Assembly (NCBI RefSeq): GCF_000003605.2
Contig: NW_003130858.1
Span: 39,819 to 79,904 of the forward strand
DNA length: 40,086 bases
Reading direction: 5' to 3'
From: Saccoglossus kowalevskii
Lineage: Eukaryota; Hemichordata; Enteropneusta; Harrimaniidae
Shown here piece by piece: positions 21,042-32,117 of this stretch. A model generated the notes under the pieces. It had not been told where the DNA came from. It searched no databases and saw only the letters and a program-made list of their open reading frames with translations. The translations under genes and the position numbers were made by a program. How positions within the stretch are numbered: position 1 is the stretch's first letter; every line of letters begins with the position of its first letter.

Positions 21042-21702
21042 TAGTTGTTCTTTTACGAAGACGGTGATAAAAAGGTGTTATTTTATTAAAATTGAGTTTT
21101 GTGTTAAACAGCGGGCGGGGGGGGGGGGTCGTCAAAAAAGAAAGTTGAAAATCAAGGCAGCATCAGCCCCGTCAATGCCACGACAGTGTTAGACCATAGA
21201 TCGGAGACTTGTTTACAATTAAATCAATTTATATCTTCCCTGATATTTGCCCATAGACAAGGACTTCAAAAACCATGTTCATCGCGAGGAGTTATCAAAA
21301 CATGCTTCGAGAGTATTATTCTGTGCCATAACGTTATCAATGTGTGTAAATTTTAATTTTCAAGTAGGCCAATTTCTGGCGACGCACAAATCACTCGAAT
21401 GACCACTGTGGTCTCTGATTTCTTTTGCCGCTAAATAACAGAACATTCGTCATGTTGCGCTAATTTTGAACATTTACAGCATCGGATGAACTGACTTTTA
21501 CAACAAAACATGGAATCACTTAGTAGCCTTGCAGTATTAGAATTCAAAACTATAAAATATTTGACCCGTATTCGCCCTCGAAAAAGAGGCGAAGTTGTTA
21601 CAGTGCACAGTGGCCCTGCATAACGTTAAATAGTTAGGAAATAAATTACGTCACCTCATTATATATTCAAATCATGTTTACTTGCGAAGCGTAGTCTGTA
21701 AA

Positions 21703-22026
21703 TCATACACTTGCCGTGTCGTTTTCATCATCCATTTCGCCTAAATCAAGTTTAATTTTTCTGAGTTCTGCCGCCGCTTGATTGAACTTTTTTCTAACTG
21801 ACACTCGGCTTCCGCTGCAACTTCGGAAACGGCGTTCTTGTAGGGACCCTTGTAGGTGAGGCGACGATACCACGTAAGACGACAGTTTTTCCAATACCTC
21901 TCCGACCTTTAAGTTTCCCAACTGCACTTTCGGCCAATACAGATTTTCGGTTGATTTCAAACTGTCGCCAGACTTTTTAGAAGACGGAAATTGCCTTTGG
22001 TTTGAACACTCAAACGTGTGTGAATC
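21703..22026 (-). CDS. unrecognised coding island, possible terminal exon
   Basis: A minus-strand frame of 107 codons plus stop, open from an acceptor-like GGTTAG at its 5' side. The composition is strongly protein-like: a Lys/Ser-rich start, LKVGEVLEKLSSYVVSS, a basic middle (SVRKKFNQAAAELRKIKL) and an acidic C-terminus (MDDENDTASV). GC content is higher than in the flanks. There is no ATG at its start, so it would be a terminal exon. The frame overlapping its 5' end (21957-22214) is an alternative reading. I recognise no family. A signal-peptide-like ORF lies 660 bases upstream on the same strand, but I could not join them by phase. Confidence 0.35.
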   Translation of the reverse strand, partial: DSHTFECSNQRQFPSSKKSGDSLKSTENLYWPKVQLGNLKVGEVLEKLSSYVVSSPHLQGSLQERRFRSCSGSRVSVRKKFNQAAAELRKIKLDLGEMDDENDTASV

Positions 22027-22478
22027 CTAACCATGTCGTGTATCCTTGGAAGTTCGTAATTTCCTCTGACATGTGTTTCGGATTCTATGGGGGACCTAAT
22101 TTTAGCATCGTGATAAATCTTCGAATTATATAACAACGAAGGGTTGCAGGAGTCGTAGTAATTACAAGAAATTTCGTTTCTGTTTGATGGCAGTAATATA
22201 ATTGCAGTGATCAATGATAAGGAGCCGGCGGTGATATGATCGCGTCTTCAGTGTGCACTGTTTCCGTCGTTAAAAAAAGTATATACTAATTACGTAATAA
22301 GTAAATGTTATTGTTTGCGGTCAGACTGTTTATCCCAAAAACAAAGTGTACAGTTTCCCGTTACACAGGGGGATTTTATGTATGTTTCATCTTTAAGAGG
22401 TTACTACATCAATTTGAATAAACTGGTCAGAGAATTGAAATGGAACCAGGACGAACTAATTAGTGCCAGATAATGCAG

Positions 22479-22688
22479 TTATTCTAACTTGTATGGGGTT
22501 TTGGAACTAAGCCAGTCATAGCGGTGACTATCTGATACAGAGAGAGAGAGAGGACGGATGACTACAAAGCAAAAATAAACGTACAACCCCGTCACAGTAC
22601 CACAAGGCGCGTCTAGATTACAAGATGCAAAACTGACACCATGAATAAATAGAAGAAAGGTAGCCATCCAGTGTACAATGTATTTCAT
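22479..22688 (-). CDS. signal-peptide-like ORF
   Basis: From the ATG at 22688 the minus strand encodes MKYIVHWMATFLLFIHGVSF followed by ASCNLDAPCG. This is a short basic start, a hydrophobic core and a small-residue cleavage-like site, as in a secreted protein. The frame runs to 22479, but the later part is low complexity over an AG microsatellite (22539-22553), so the true exon probably ends near 22600 (possible donor TGTG|GTACTG). Partner exons are not established. Confidence 0.35.
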   Translation of the reverse strand: MKYIVHWMATFLLFIHGVSFASCNLDAPCGTVTGLYVYFCFVVIRPLSLSVSDSHRYDWLSSKTPYKLE

Positions 22689-23150
22689 TATCACTATATA
22701 TGCAAGAAATTGTTGTCGCTTTGCTAGAGAAAACATTTTAAAAAGCTAACTGATATTATAAATGTGAGGAGGGAGGAGTTACAAAAGGATAATAACATGT
22801 GATATCATGCTTGTTCTTATCTTGTTAATTCATGCAAATAGTGATTGAAATTAGTGAGGCCGTGAGTGGTTATAACATCAGATTATTATGATGTAAATGA
22901 TTTTTCATTGATTTGCGTCAAAGAGAAATGTATCTAGTCCATGTGTTATTCGTTTAAATACAAGCAGTTACAACTGAAAATTGAAAATTCTTCTTCGAGC
23001 TAAACAAAAATCCAGTAAGTTCTGCATGACAATAATCTGTATAGCATAGAATATGCATTCTACTATAATAATAGTATAATATTACACACTATCAGCTATC
23101 AGTAATTCGTCAAAACAATCCTAGAAAGTCCAACCGTTTTTAGAAAAGTT

Positions 23151-23170
23151 ACTCATTTCTAGAAATGAGT
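23151..23170. repeat. perfect 20-bp palindrome
   Basis: ACTCATTTCTAGAAATGAGT is self-complementary over all 20 bases. Its centre TTCTAGAA is a pair of inverted GAA/TTC units, the element recognised by heat-shock factor, although a third unit at the proper spacing is not present. It could equally be a chance cruciform. Confidence 0.6.
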
Positions 23171-23559
23171 TGTCTTAGTGTCAAATCACATATTCTGTCG
23201 TTGAGCTGTGTTCACGCAATTACAACGTAATCTAATATGAATGTACATATGTCTTTTTTGTTTTGGCCGACGCCATGTTTGATTGTTGCTATAGTTCCCG
23301 TGTATTGCTTCAAAATAGCTGCAGTGTCAAAGGTCACTGCTATCGAACTAACGTGTGATAGATCACATTAACTGACACTCAGTTGTCATAGTTGTACGAA
23401 CCGAAAGTTGTAAAAATTGTTTTGAATTTATAAAGAGAGCAGATTTAAGATGAATATTTTATGGAAAGTAATAGAACTGTTTATAGCCTAATTATAGAAC
23501 ATGTCTTATAGATTCACATAATTATGTAATGGTTATTTCGACGAATACAAAGTCGTAAC

Positions 23560-24615
23560 TTGTAGTAACTTGAATTAAAACTATCCTATTAACATTGCGG
23601 CCGGCATCTTTGTAAATTTAACGGCGAATTTTAAGACTGTGTACGCGCTANNNNNNNNNNNNNNNNNNNNNNNNNNNNNNNNNNNNNNNNNNNNNNNNNN
23701 NNNNNNNNNNNNNNNNNNNNNNNNNNNNNNNNNNNNNNNNNNNNNNNNNNNNNNNNNNNNNNNNNNNNNNNNNNNNNNNNNNNNNNNNNNNNNNNNNNNN
23801 NNNNNNNNNNNNNNNNNNNNNNNNNNNNNNNNNNNNNNNNNNNNNNNNNNNNNNNNNNNNNNNNNNNNNNNNNNNNNNNNNNNNNNNNNNNNNNNNNNNN
23901 NNNNNNNNNNNNNNNNNNNNNNNNNNNNNNNNNNNNNNNNNNNNNNNNNNNNNNNNNNNNNNNNNNNNNNNNNNNNNNNNNNNNNNNNNNNNNNNNNNNN
24001 NNNNNNNNNNNNNNNNNNNNNNNNNNNNNNNNNNNNNNNNNNNNNNNNNNNNNNNNNNNNNNNNNNNNNNNNNNNNNNNNNNNNNNNNNNNNNNNNNNNN
24101 NNNNNNNNNNNNNNNNNNNNNNNNNNNNNNNNNNNNNNNNNNNNNNNNNNNNNNNNNNNNNNNNNNNNNNNNNNNNNNNNNNNNNNNNNNNNNNNNNNNN
24201 NNNNNNNNNNNNNNNNNNNNNNNNNNNNNNNNNNNNNNNNNNNNNNNNNNNNNNNNNNNNNNNNNNNNNNNNNNNNNNNNNNNNNNNNNNNNNNNNNNNN
24301 NNNNNNNNNNNNNNNNNNNNNNNNNNNNNNNNNNNNNNNNNNNNNTTTAAATATGAGAGCGATGCCACCACCAGGTGATGTGGTACGTGGAGTATGCTGA
24401 AATGAGTATGCACTTGGAATACACTCTTGAATGACATGACTAACTGTATTTTCTTTCAACCAGGTTTCGGTGACAGCAAGTATGTCAATGTCCTTTTCTG
24501 TGATATAATCACCTATTTGCTGAGCTTTGTTACAAATAGACCTTGCATTCCAGATTGCAAGTAGCAGCTTACACTTACTAGTGATGGGCTTGCATAGCTC
24601 AGGTGTGGTATCCAT
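23560..24615 (-). mobile_element. LINE endonuclease relic, copy 2, interrupted by gap
   Basis: The minus-strand frame starts at an ATG at 24615 and encodes the N-terminal half of an APE-type endonuclease: LLAIWNARSICNKAQQIGDY with the N-terminal catalytic Asn region, DIDILAVTETWLKE with the catalytic Glu, and SPGGGIALIF. An N run (23651-24345) removes the rest. Beyond it only the post-endonuclease linker (VLKFAVKFTKMPAAMLIG) remains, which resembles the same region of copy 1. Jockey/CR1/L2-type non-LTR elements have this domain. Whether the copy is intact cannot be judged because of the gap. Confidence 0.75.
23651..24345. other. assembly gap, 695 N
   Basis: Unresolved bases within the LINE copy. 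Any open frame spanning this interval is an artefact of the N run. Confidence 0.99.
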
Positions 24616-24971
24616 GGTTGTTGTGGTGAAGTCAATGTCCGGTACAAAGATAAATTACAAACTACATGTATTAATATATGCAGTTGAATAGTCGGTACAA
24701 TATCAGAATATCAAACGCATATGATATGTCATACTGTCACGATTTCAACTAAGAGCCAAGGGTGGACAAATTCCCCTATCTTTCTTTGGTTGAACTATTA
24801 AAATATTGACACAAATATATGGAATAATATATTTTACTTTCATTTATAGTACTTGTAGATAACTCAATAATATGGTCATAAACACATAAATGAATATACA
24901 CAACTCAAATATATAAATAAAGTTACATTACAAGATATGCTCTAAGTACAGGAAATAATAGAGTCTACTTA

Positions 24972-25150
24972 TCAAATATATGTCAAGTATATTCCAGCTG
25001 GTCCGAATGGCGTACGAGTCTTCACCACGTGGCCGGTCTTTGTTGTATCACGAAACTTGCAGAGCGACGTTCCTTCGCCTTGATATTGCGTACGAGTACG
25101 GGTACGGACTTCGAGCGGCACTGACGAATTTCGCGGTTCACTGGAACGAC
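24972..25150 (-). CDS. unrecognised exon-like ORF
   Basis: On the minus strand an excellent acceptor (TCTTCTGTTTCAG) opens about 59 codons ending in TGA. The C-terminal part, GHVVKTRTPFGPAGIYLTYI, is protein-like. GC content is high for this window, which also keeps the other strand open (24980-25183), so coding strand and frame are not certain. It lies about 360 bases upstream of the LINE ATG on the same strand and could be part of that element's 5' region, or a host exon. Confidence 0.35.
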
Positions 25151-25199
25151 CTGAAACAGAAGACAACTAAAAACAAGCTTTAAATTCAAAAAGGAAACA

Positions 25200-26150
25200 T
25201 GAGGAAAATAAACTAACTATCCACGTCGACGTCAAACCAAAAGTTAGCAAAATCCTCAGCTTTCTTATGCAAAGCATTGTGGATTCAAAAACGCCACCAA
25301 TGACCAAAACCACATTTAACCAGACACAATGGAGGGCGCTATTGAATTGAATTTCTAAATCAAAATACATTTAAATCTTTTTGTAATATTTTATATTTAA
25401 TTAATGCCTTACATAACACATACACTAATACTGTCAACATGGTGCCAGACATCAATCATTCCTCATAATCACTACTCAATGAGAATAATGTATAATACTC
25501 ATGTAAAGACAATTCACCATGTAAGCAACGAATAAACTATAACAGACTAAGTACCAATAATATACAATTCTGATATCCAATGGGTTGATACCTGCCTGCG
25601 ACTATATCATTTATCTGAGCACCGATCAGGACTATATCAATCTGTCGTAAATGGCACTTCATTTTGCTATTCAACAGTGGCGCTAGACGGCCAAGTGTTT
25701 TGCATTAGTTGTTTCACCACTATTTTTACACTGACATTTCACTATGTAAACTTGAGCATAATATGTAGCTACCAATGATGATCAGACATGTATGTACAAA
25801 ATGTGTGTAATGTAACCACTTACTACCTATTGAAATACAATTAGTGTATAGTAACAAATGCGTAAACAATGCTTGTGATATTTCACATTCCTTGTCCATC
25901 ACGACGCCTGGCATAATAGTCAAGATAATTGATAACAATATATATCATACGAAAACACAGGTACTCGTGTACGAGGGTAAGACAAATTATGATTGATGGC
26001 AGTAACCAATATTCAATATAAACTACATTTTGCAAATATACAATGTTCAAATTTACTTCTTATTGGTTTATCATTCTTCTACATATAAAGTTACCCCTGC
26101 AAAAAAAGTTTTAAGCAGTAACATGGTGGAAATTTACTTTCACGTGCAAT
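25200..26150. other. intergenic or intronic, nothing recognised
   Basis: AT-rich sequence without a supported exon. It precedes the filamin/NXPE-like exon and may include that gene's upstream intron. Confidence 0.5.
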
Positions 26151-26164
26151 ATTTTGTTTTCTAG

Positions 26165-26656
26165 AGTGTATGTGTATGGTAAACGCAAGATATTTAAAAA
26201 GGGAGACACGGTACATATAGTGGTAGAAGCATATGATAAATACTGTAATGCAAGAAAGAAAGGTGGGGACTTCATTCAAACAATAATGTCAAATAAAGAA
26301 CTTGTTAAAAGCATAGCTGGACGAGTATTTGACTATGGCAATGGTACGCATTCTATGTACTTCTATGCTGCCTTGGCTGGGAAGCAATTATTGATGTTAT
26401 TAAGCCATTTTCACGAGAGTTCATACTGTATATGAACAATGTACTGAGGCACAAAGAGCTCCGTTCACCAAGGGACCGCGATTATGGAGATGTAATTCAC
26501 ACATATAAGGGTGTTTGCTTCTTACTCAACGATCGTTCGTGTGTACCTATGAAAAAATCTTGTCTTGATCTTGTGAATGTTACTGCTTATACTACATACT
26601 TACACAGGGTAGCATCCGAAGAAGTGGCAGGTGCTGATTATTTATTCAAGGAGTAA
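26165..26656 (+). pseudogene. filamin/NXPE-like domain exon with a frameshift
   Basis: After a TTTTCTAG acceptor the frame reads VYVYGKRKIFKKGDTVHIVV, EAYDKYCNARKKGGDF and AGRVFDYGNGTHSMYFYAAL: the beta-sandwich of a filamin-type Ig repeat in the form seen in NXPE-family proteins (GDxxxVxVEAxDxxxNxRxxGGDF...G.V.DY.NGTY...F). Shortly after AALAG (near 26381) the frame is lost. The continuation is in the next frame (IIDVIKPFSREFILYMNNVL, then VCFLLNDRSCVPMKKSCLDL) to a stop at 26656. One extra G in GGCTGGGAAGC would restore continuity, so this is either a pseudogene lesion or a sequencing indel. A possible donor (GCAG|GTGCTG, about 26630) has the phase needed by the exon at 29686. Confidence 0.6.
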
Positions 26657-27139
26657 TTATTCAGAAATCTAACATATAATCTTCTTCTTAATTTGTCTAT
26701 GACATACTATTGGCCATTGGTTCAAAACAACAATATATAAGTATTAAATAGACCATCGATGAAAAAATACATAGTATGAAGTAAGAAGAAACGCAACTCT
26801 TTCGTGACAGCGAGGATAATTGGGCAGATTACATATAGTGAAAGTTTCTATTTTTTTCTCGATAAGATTAAGTACAACATTTTGGATGAATGGCGAATAT
26901 GCAGGAAAAACAAAAATTTATTGTCAAACTAAATACTGCTATTTGCGGTGTAAATAATTAGGCCCCTAAGCAAACTCATTTAAGTAAACTGTTCATTTTG
27001 TGTAACATACGTTGTGACAACTTTCCTGGTTCGAACATAATTCTATTTATGTATACTGTGATATAGAGCCTATATATTCTGTTTAGTTTCGTGACGCATT
27101 TAATTTGAAGGCTAGGACATAAATAATTTATGTCTATTT

Positions 27140-28060
27140 TCGGAAAATATTTAATTTTATTGCTAGGTTTTCTATGTATTCTGTATATAATTGGTACACA
27201 TTTAATGCCATTGCTAGGAGCGGTAAATATTCTGTATATAATGGGAACATATATAATATCGTTACTAAAACCAGTACATAATATGTATATAATGTGGTCA
27301 TGTATATTGTCAATCCAAGGACCAGTATGTAATCTGTATATAATTGGGATACATTTAATATCACCACTAGGACCAGTATATAATCTTAATATATTGGGGA
27401 CATATTTAATGCCATTCCTAGGTCCAGCATATGATCTGTATATAATGAGAACACATTTAGTGTTATTCCTAGGCCAGCAAATAAGATGTGTATAAAGGGT
27501 ACACATTCAATTTCGTTGGTATAACCAGTATATATATATAATGGCGATATATTTGATGATATCGCTATGACCATAATACAATCTGCATATATGCGAACAT
27601 ATTTAATGTTATTGAGAGGACAAGTTAATAACGTTTATATAATGGAATATATATAATCTTATTGATATGACCAGTATGTAATCTGTATATAATGGGAGAT
27701 ATTGAATATCATTGCTAGAAAAAGTATATAATTTGTATATAGTAGGGACATATTTAATGTCATTGCAAGACCTGTATATAATCTGTATATAATATTTAAT
27801 GTCATTGCCAGGACCAGTATCTAATATGTAAATGATATGCACATGTTTCATGGCATTGCTAGACCTATATATAATCTGTATATAATATGACAAAATTAAT
27901 GTCATTGCTAAGACCTGTATATAAACTGTATATAATGTGGACATATTTAATATCATTGCTAGAAATAGTATATAAATCGTTGTTAATGAGGACATATTTA
28001 ATGTCATTGCTAGACCTACCATATAATAAGTATATATTATTTATTAGTATATCTCATGAC
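27140..28060 (+). repeat. AT-rich minisatellite, block 1 (~50-bp unit)
   Basis: About 18 imperfect tandem units of roughly 50 bases, built on GTATATAATCTGTATATAAT, then GGACATATTTAATGTCATTG, then CTAGGACCA. Frames stay open on both strands across long parts because the unit has few stops. These are not genes. Confidence 0.88.
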
Positions 28061-28490
28061 CATGACAGCCAATAAAAGAAGCGCATTACAGGTACACATA
28101 TTCGTTATGTCGACCTGCTGTCATATTCGTATGTCTACCATCACCGTGTACCTTCCTTCCGAATTTACCTGATTTACACCAATAGTTTGTCAGGGAAACA
28201 CGATACGCAGCAATATCCATGAACTGATTAGTCGGCCAGTTTTGCGTTCACTATTTGATTATCTTATTAGAAAGCAAACTGGTATTTTGTAGCAATTTCG
28301 CGTAATTTTTAGTCATTAGTCGCTCTTGCAGTGCGATTCGCCAGCACGCTCAGCTACGCACTTTGGGACATTCAATCTGCGATTGCAGCTGTGGACATAC
28401 AGTTTTAGAGGCTCTCAGAGCCCACCGTCAACCTCGGTTTCGCCTTGGTTGACAATGAGCTCTTCGGGATGAACATTTGTTTAATGTCAT
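28061..28490. mobile_element. GC-richer insert splitting the minisatellite
   Basis: About 430 bases of unrelated, GC-richer sequence between two blocks of the same minisatellite. It contains two adjacent hairpins near its 3' end: GGCTCT-C-AGAGCC and GTCAACC...GGTTGAC. The contrast suggests insertion of a small non-autonomous element. I see no coding frame and did not identify terminal inverted repeats. Confidence 0.4.
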
Positions 28491-29575
28491 TGTATAATGT
28501 AATGTGTACTTGAGGAAGACATTTTTAATGTCATTGCTAATACCTGTATATAATCTGTATATAATGTGGACATATTTAATATCTTTGCTAGAAAGATACA
28601 AAAAATGTCGTAATGTCGTTGCTAGGACTAGTATATAATCTGTATATAATATTTAATTTTCATTGCTAGAACCGTTATATACATTTAGTGTCATCGCTTG
28701 AGTCGGTATATAATCTGTATATATATATTGAAATATTTAATGTTATTGATTGGACCAGTATACAATCTGTATATAATGAAATACATGTTATGTCATTGTT
28801 AGGCCCAGTATATAATCTGTATATAGTATTTAATGTCATTGCTAGGACCAGTATATAATATGTATATGACGTGGACATATTTAATATCTTTGCTGGAAAG
28901 ATTTAAAAAAAAATATATAGTAGGGACACATTTAATGTCGGTGCTAATATATAATATTTAATTTCATTGCTAGAACCGTTATATACACTTAGTGTCATCA
29001 CTTTGGTCAGTATACAGTCTGTATATAATGAGATACATTTAATGTCATTGCTATGACCAGTATCCAATCGGTATATGTTGTGGAAATGTTTAATGTCATT
29101 GCAAGTATCTGTGTATAACTTTCGTATAATGTGACATATTTAATATCAATGCGGGAAAGAGTATATAATTTGTATATAATAGGGACACATTTAATGTCAT
29201 TGTTAGGCCCAGTATATAATCTGTATATAATGAGATACATTTTATGTCATTGATAGGACCAGTATGTAATCTGTATATGATGTAAACATACTTAATATCA
29301 TCACTAGAGCCGGTAAATAGTCTGTATATAATTGGGATATATGTAATGTCATCGCTCTGACCAGTTCATTATCTGTATATATTGGGAACATATTTAATGT
29401 AATTGTTGAGACTAGTATATAATCTGTTTTTAATGTGAAAATATTTAATATCATTGCTAGGGCCGGTATATATTCTGTATATAATTGGGATACATTAAAT
29501 GTCATCGCTATGACTAGTTCATTATCTGTATATAAGAGATACACTTTGAACGAATTGATAAGACCTGTATAAACG
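28491..29575 (+). repeat. AT-rich minisatellite, block 2 (~50-bp unit)
   Basis: About 21 further units of the same repeat. Well-aligned examples at 29170-29320 measure 51, 50 and 50 bases. Unit variants lack parts of the GGACATATTTAATGTC segment. The block lies between the filamin-like exon and the downstream plus-strand exons, so it is probably intronic. Confidence 0.88.
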
Positions 29576-29685
29576 CTGTATTTTGACTGTGAAGCTGACA
29601 TTAACACACGTGACCAGTCACACGCTGTGTTAAAACATAATCGTATAATACGCCATAGTGATTTATGTTTTGTTTTGTTTTATAG

Positions 29686-29733
29686 ACGAAGACAATCAAT
29701 TTGCAGGAACGCCATTGACGATCAACGTACAGG
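29686..29733 (+). CDS. short exon, end of a filamin-type repeat
   Basis: 48 bases, phase 1 at both ends, with acceptor TTTTATAG. The residues EDNQFAGTPLTINVQ match the final strand of filamin/ABP280 repeats (the GSPF-x-V-x-V pattern). Its phase fits a donor in the filamin/NXPE-like exon near 26630, so it probably belongs to the same gene, with the minisatellite in the intron. The donor (G|GTTTGT) is only fair. Confidence 0.5.
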
Positions 29734-29978
29734 GTTTGTACGAGTCTAAAATAATTCTAATAAATTTCTAACTTCAGTTGGGTGAATTTGAATGAGATAT
29801 TCCGGATATGTTATCTGGGAAAATACGATATTCAAATCACAGTTATTTAGTGACATCAGATTTATATGTCTGTTCATATACATCGTCATATAAATTATTG
29901 AATATATTAATTTCTTAGTAAGTTTAACAATTCTGCTGAAAGGCAGACATGCTAATTTTGAAACATCACTGTTTCTAG

Positions 29979-30033
29979 ATGCAACTCCGGAAAAGTTAAA
30001 CCTACCTCTATGTGTTAAAAAAGTGTCCTACCG
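29979..30033 (+). CDS. short exon following the filamin-type strand
   Basis: 55 bases, phase 1 in and phase 2 out, with acceptor TTTCTAG and donor CG|GTAAGA. Joined to the previous exon it encodes Asp followed by ATPEKLNLPLCVKKVSY. No domain is recognised. The support is splice sites and phase continuity. Confidence 0.45.
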
Positions 30034-30346
30034 GTAAGATGTTTTTATGTCTTCTCATCCAAGGGACAATATCGACCGAGTGCAAACTTTGCATAGTAGC
30101 AATGTCATTTTTTATGATTTTGTTCGCATGATACGACGTATTTTTGAAGGGATGTGCGTTTACTTTCTTGATGTTTGGAACATGTCGTTATCTCACCTTT
30201 CTGAACTCAATGTTCATATGGATATGTGTGTAGTAGTGCAGCAAGCACACTTACTGTTATCCTATGTCCCGATTTGGTTGAATAATATGAGCATATATAA
30301 TTGTACTAGCGTTTTTATGTAATTTTTTTTACTAAATATTGTTTAG

Positions 30347-30536
30347 ACTTTACGATGTGTGGTCGTTTTTCGCCTTCGTTAACCAGACCTCAACAGCTCT
30401 GTTGTGGATGCATTCTTCGGCACTATCTGCTAGTACATATTCACCGAATTTTCCAAGTTGCATTGCATTTGTTATATGGGGTGTAAACAACTCTAGTTTC
30501 TATATAATTTATACTTTTGCAAAATATAATATATGA
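30347..30536 (+). CDS. possible terminal exon of the filamin/NXPE-like gene
   Basis: After a pyrimidine-rich GTTTAG acceptor, the phase left by the previous exon gives an open frame of about 62 codons to a TGA, containing YDVWSFFAFVNQTSTALLW. All three frames are open for some distance here, so openness means little. No domain is recognised. Confidence 0.22.
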
Positions 30537-31860
30537 TAGAATTATTTGATTGAATTGTGGAGCTTCCTAAAATGTTAGTTGCTGAATTTTAAACCTAAAT
30601 CAACAATACAATAGACAGTACCACTACATTATAGAAGATATTCAGCTTCCTGTATTGTTTTCGTAATTCAGGGCACGCCATCGTGACACCTACTATCTAG
30701 CAAAACTCACCTTCACTTGCGTGTCTTTCATGTAACTGTTGAAAAACATCCGCCCTCACCAATTTTTAAATCATTAATTATTTATGTATTTTAGCATAGT
30801 GATGTTTTGTCAGGTTTATCATACTTTATTTGCCTGTGCACAACGCCACGACGTTGATCGTTAAATCATTTTATTTTTTTAAACTACTCCAATGTCTCGA
30901 TAATTGACTAAAATGCATTGAAAAAAAGAGACTTATTACGGTTAGTGTTTATCACATGCGATTCAAACCCTCAGCGCCTTCTTTGCGTGTCACAGTGTAA
31001 GGCCTGCTTATCGCTAATGAGAGAGAACCCACATAACTCACACTGGTCTGGGGGTTCTTACACTGCTAGAATTGGGTAATAGTACTGGAAATGAAATACA
31101 CATACACCAAAATATCGAGTTAAAGCTCCTGGCTTTAATACCTCTCAAAATATTTACAAGAAATAAAGCACAGACAAATACAATGAATAGAGTCACTAAA
31201 ATAGGAGATTGTTTTGGAAAGTGTGCATTGGTGATAACTTACAGCAGTTCCAATGATGTAAACATGGATGACAATGAATGGCTTCGGCAACACAACAACG
31301 AAGAAATACAGGAGTCTTGCTTGCAGAGGAACGCTTTTTTGGAGAGCACCGCTGGAAGCAGGGAATTGCAGAGCAGTTCATACAAGTCTCACAGAATGAT
31401 GGTTAAAGCCTGTATCACTTGATTCACAATATCGCAGTAGCTACACACAGGATATACAGTAGAAATGATGGACCCCAACTATCCTCAGTCTGTCTAATTC
31501 ATAGGCATGATTCAGTGACATCATCTGGGTTTCCACATGAGCCAATCAGAATGTGATTGTGTCGCATCCTTTGTTATTCAAATAACAGCACACCTGGTAG
31601 ATTCCAATTCTCCTTCCGAGGTTGTAAACACCCTTTGTTACGTGAATCACAATCAAAACTGGTAGATTCCAACTGTTCTTCCAGAGTTAAAAACAAGTAT
31701 GACCTGTCAATCACCTTTATGACAGTTATCACACGGCAATGCACACCGTTTCTTCCCATGATTCCATGCACACTTCTATTTGCAGGGTTTGAGGTACTAT
31801 GAAAACAACTCATAAAATAAAGGATGCTGACACACGCCATGACCTAGTTTAAAACGCACT
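30537..31860. other. region with short repeats, no gene recognised
   Basis: An inverted pair CAGTGTAAG (30993-31001) and CTTACACTG (31057-31065) encloses 55 bases. An exact direct repeat CTGGTAGATTCCAA occurs at 31594 and 31659 with similar flanks. GC content is higher than around it. The open frame at 31072-31422 has no recognised domain. The features suggest an old non-autonomous transposon rather than a gene. Confidence 0.35.
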
Positions 31861-31901
31861 ACCCGTAGCGAAACCCCACTGATGATCATTTTCTTCAACA
31901 T

Positions 31902-32117
31902 GTGCTTGTCTTTGTTACCGCTATTATCATTTTGTTGTCACGTCTGTTCAATCTTATTAGTAATGTCTTAATTTTCTTCATTGTTATTTGTATACGAATT
32001 CGTATAAATCGAACAAAAGATCCCAACGGAAGGTCATATATTTTTCAACCAATTCGTGTGTTGGTACGTCTTTTGGAATTGTTGCTATTAAAAACTGAAG
32101 TCCGCCCAGTTGAGTGA
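31902..32117 (+). CDS. small hydrophobic ORF, unrecognised
   Basis: A 71-codon frame with a strongly hydrophobic N-terminal half (FVTAIIILLSRLFNLISNVL), followed by a basic stretch (RIRINRTKDPNGR) and then VRLLELLLLKTEVRPVE. It would be a small membrane protein or a fragment. No promoter, splice site or homology supports it. Confidence 0.25.
   Translation: MLVFVTAIIILLSRLFNLISNVLIFFIVICIRIRINRTKDPNGRSYIFQPIRVLVRLLELLLLKTEVRPVE

Noticed and set aside
23631-24437. Long frames on both strands across 23651-24345
   Set aside because: Created by the N run. Only the parts outside it are informative, and those belong to the minus-strand LINE endonuclease.
27130-29607. Several long open frames on both strands with YIQLYTDY-like repeats
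   Set aside because: They are translations of the AT-rich ~50-bp minisatellite; openness follows from the unit sequence, and both strands are open.
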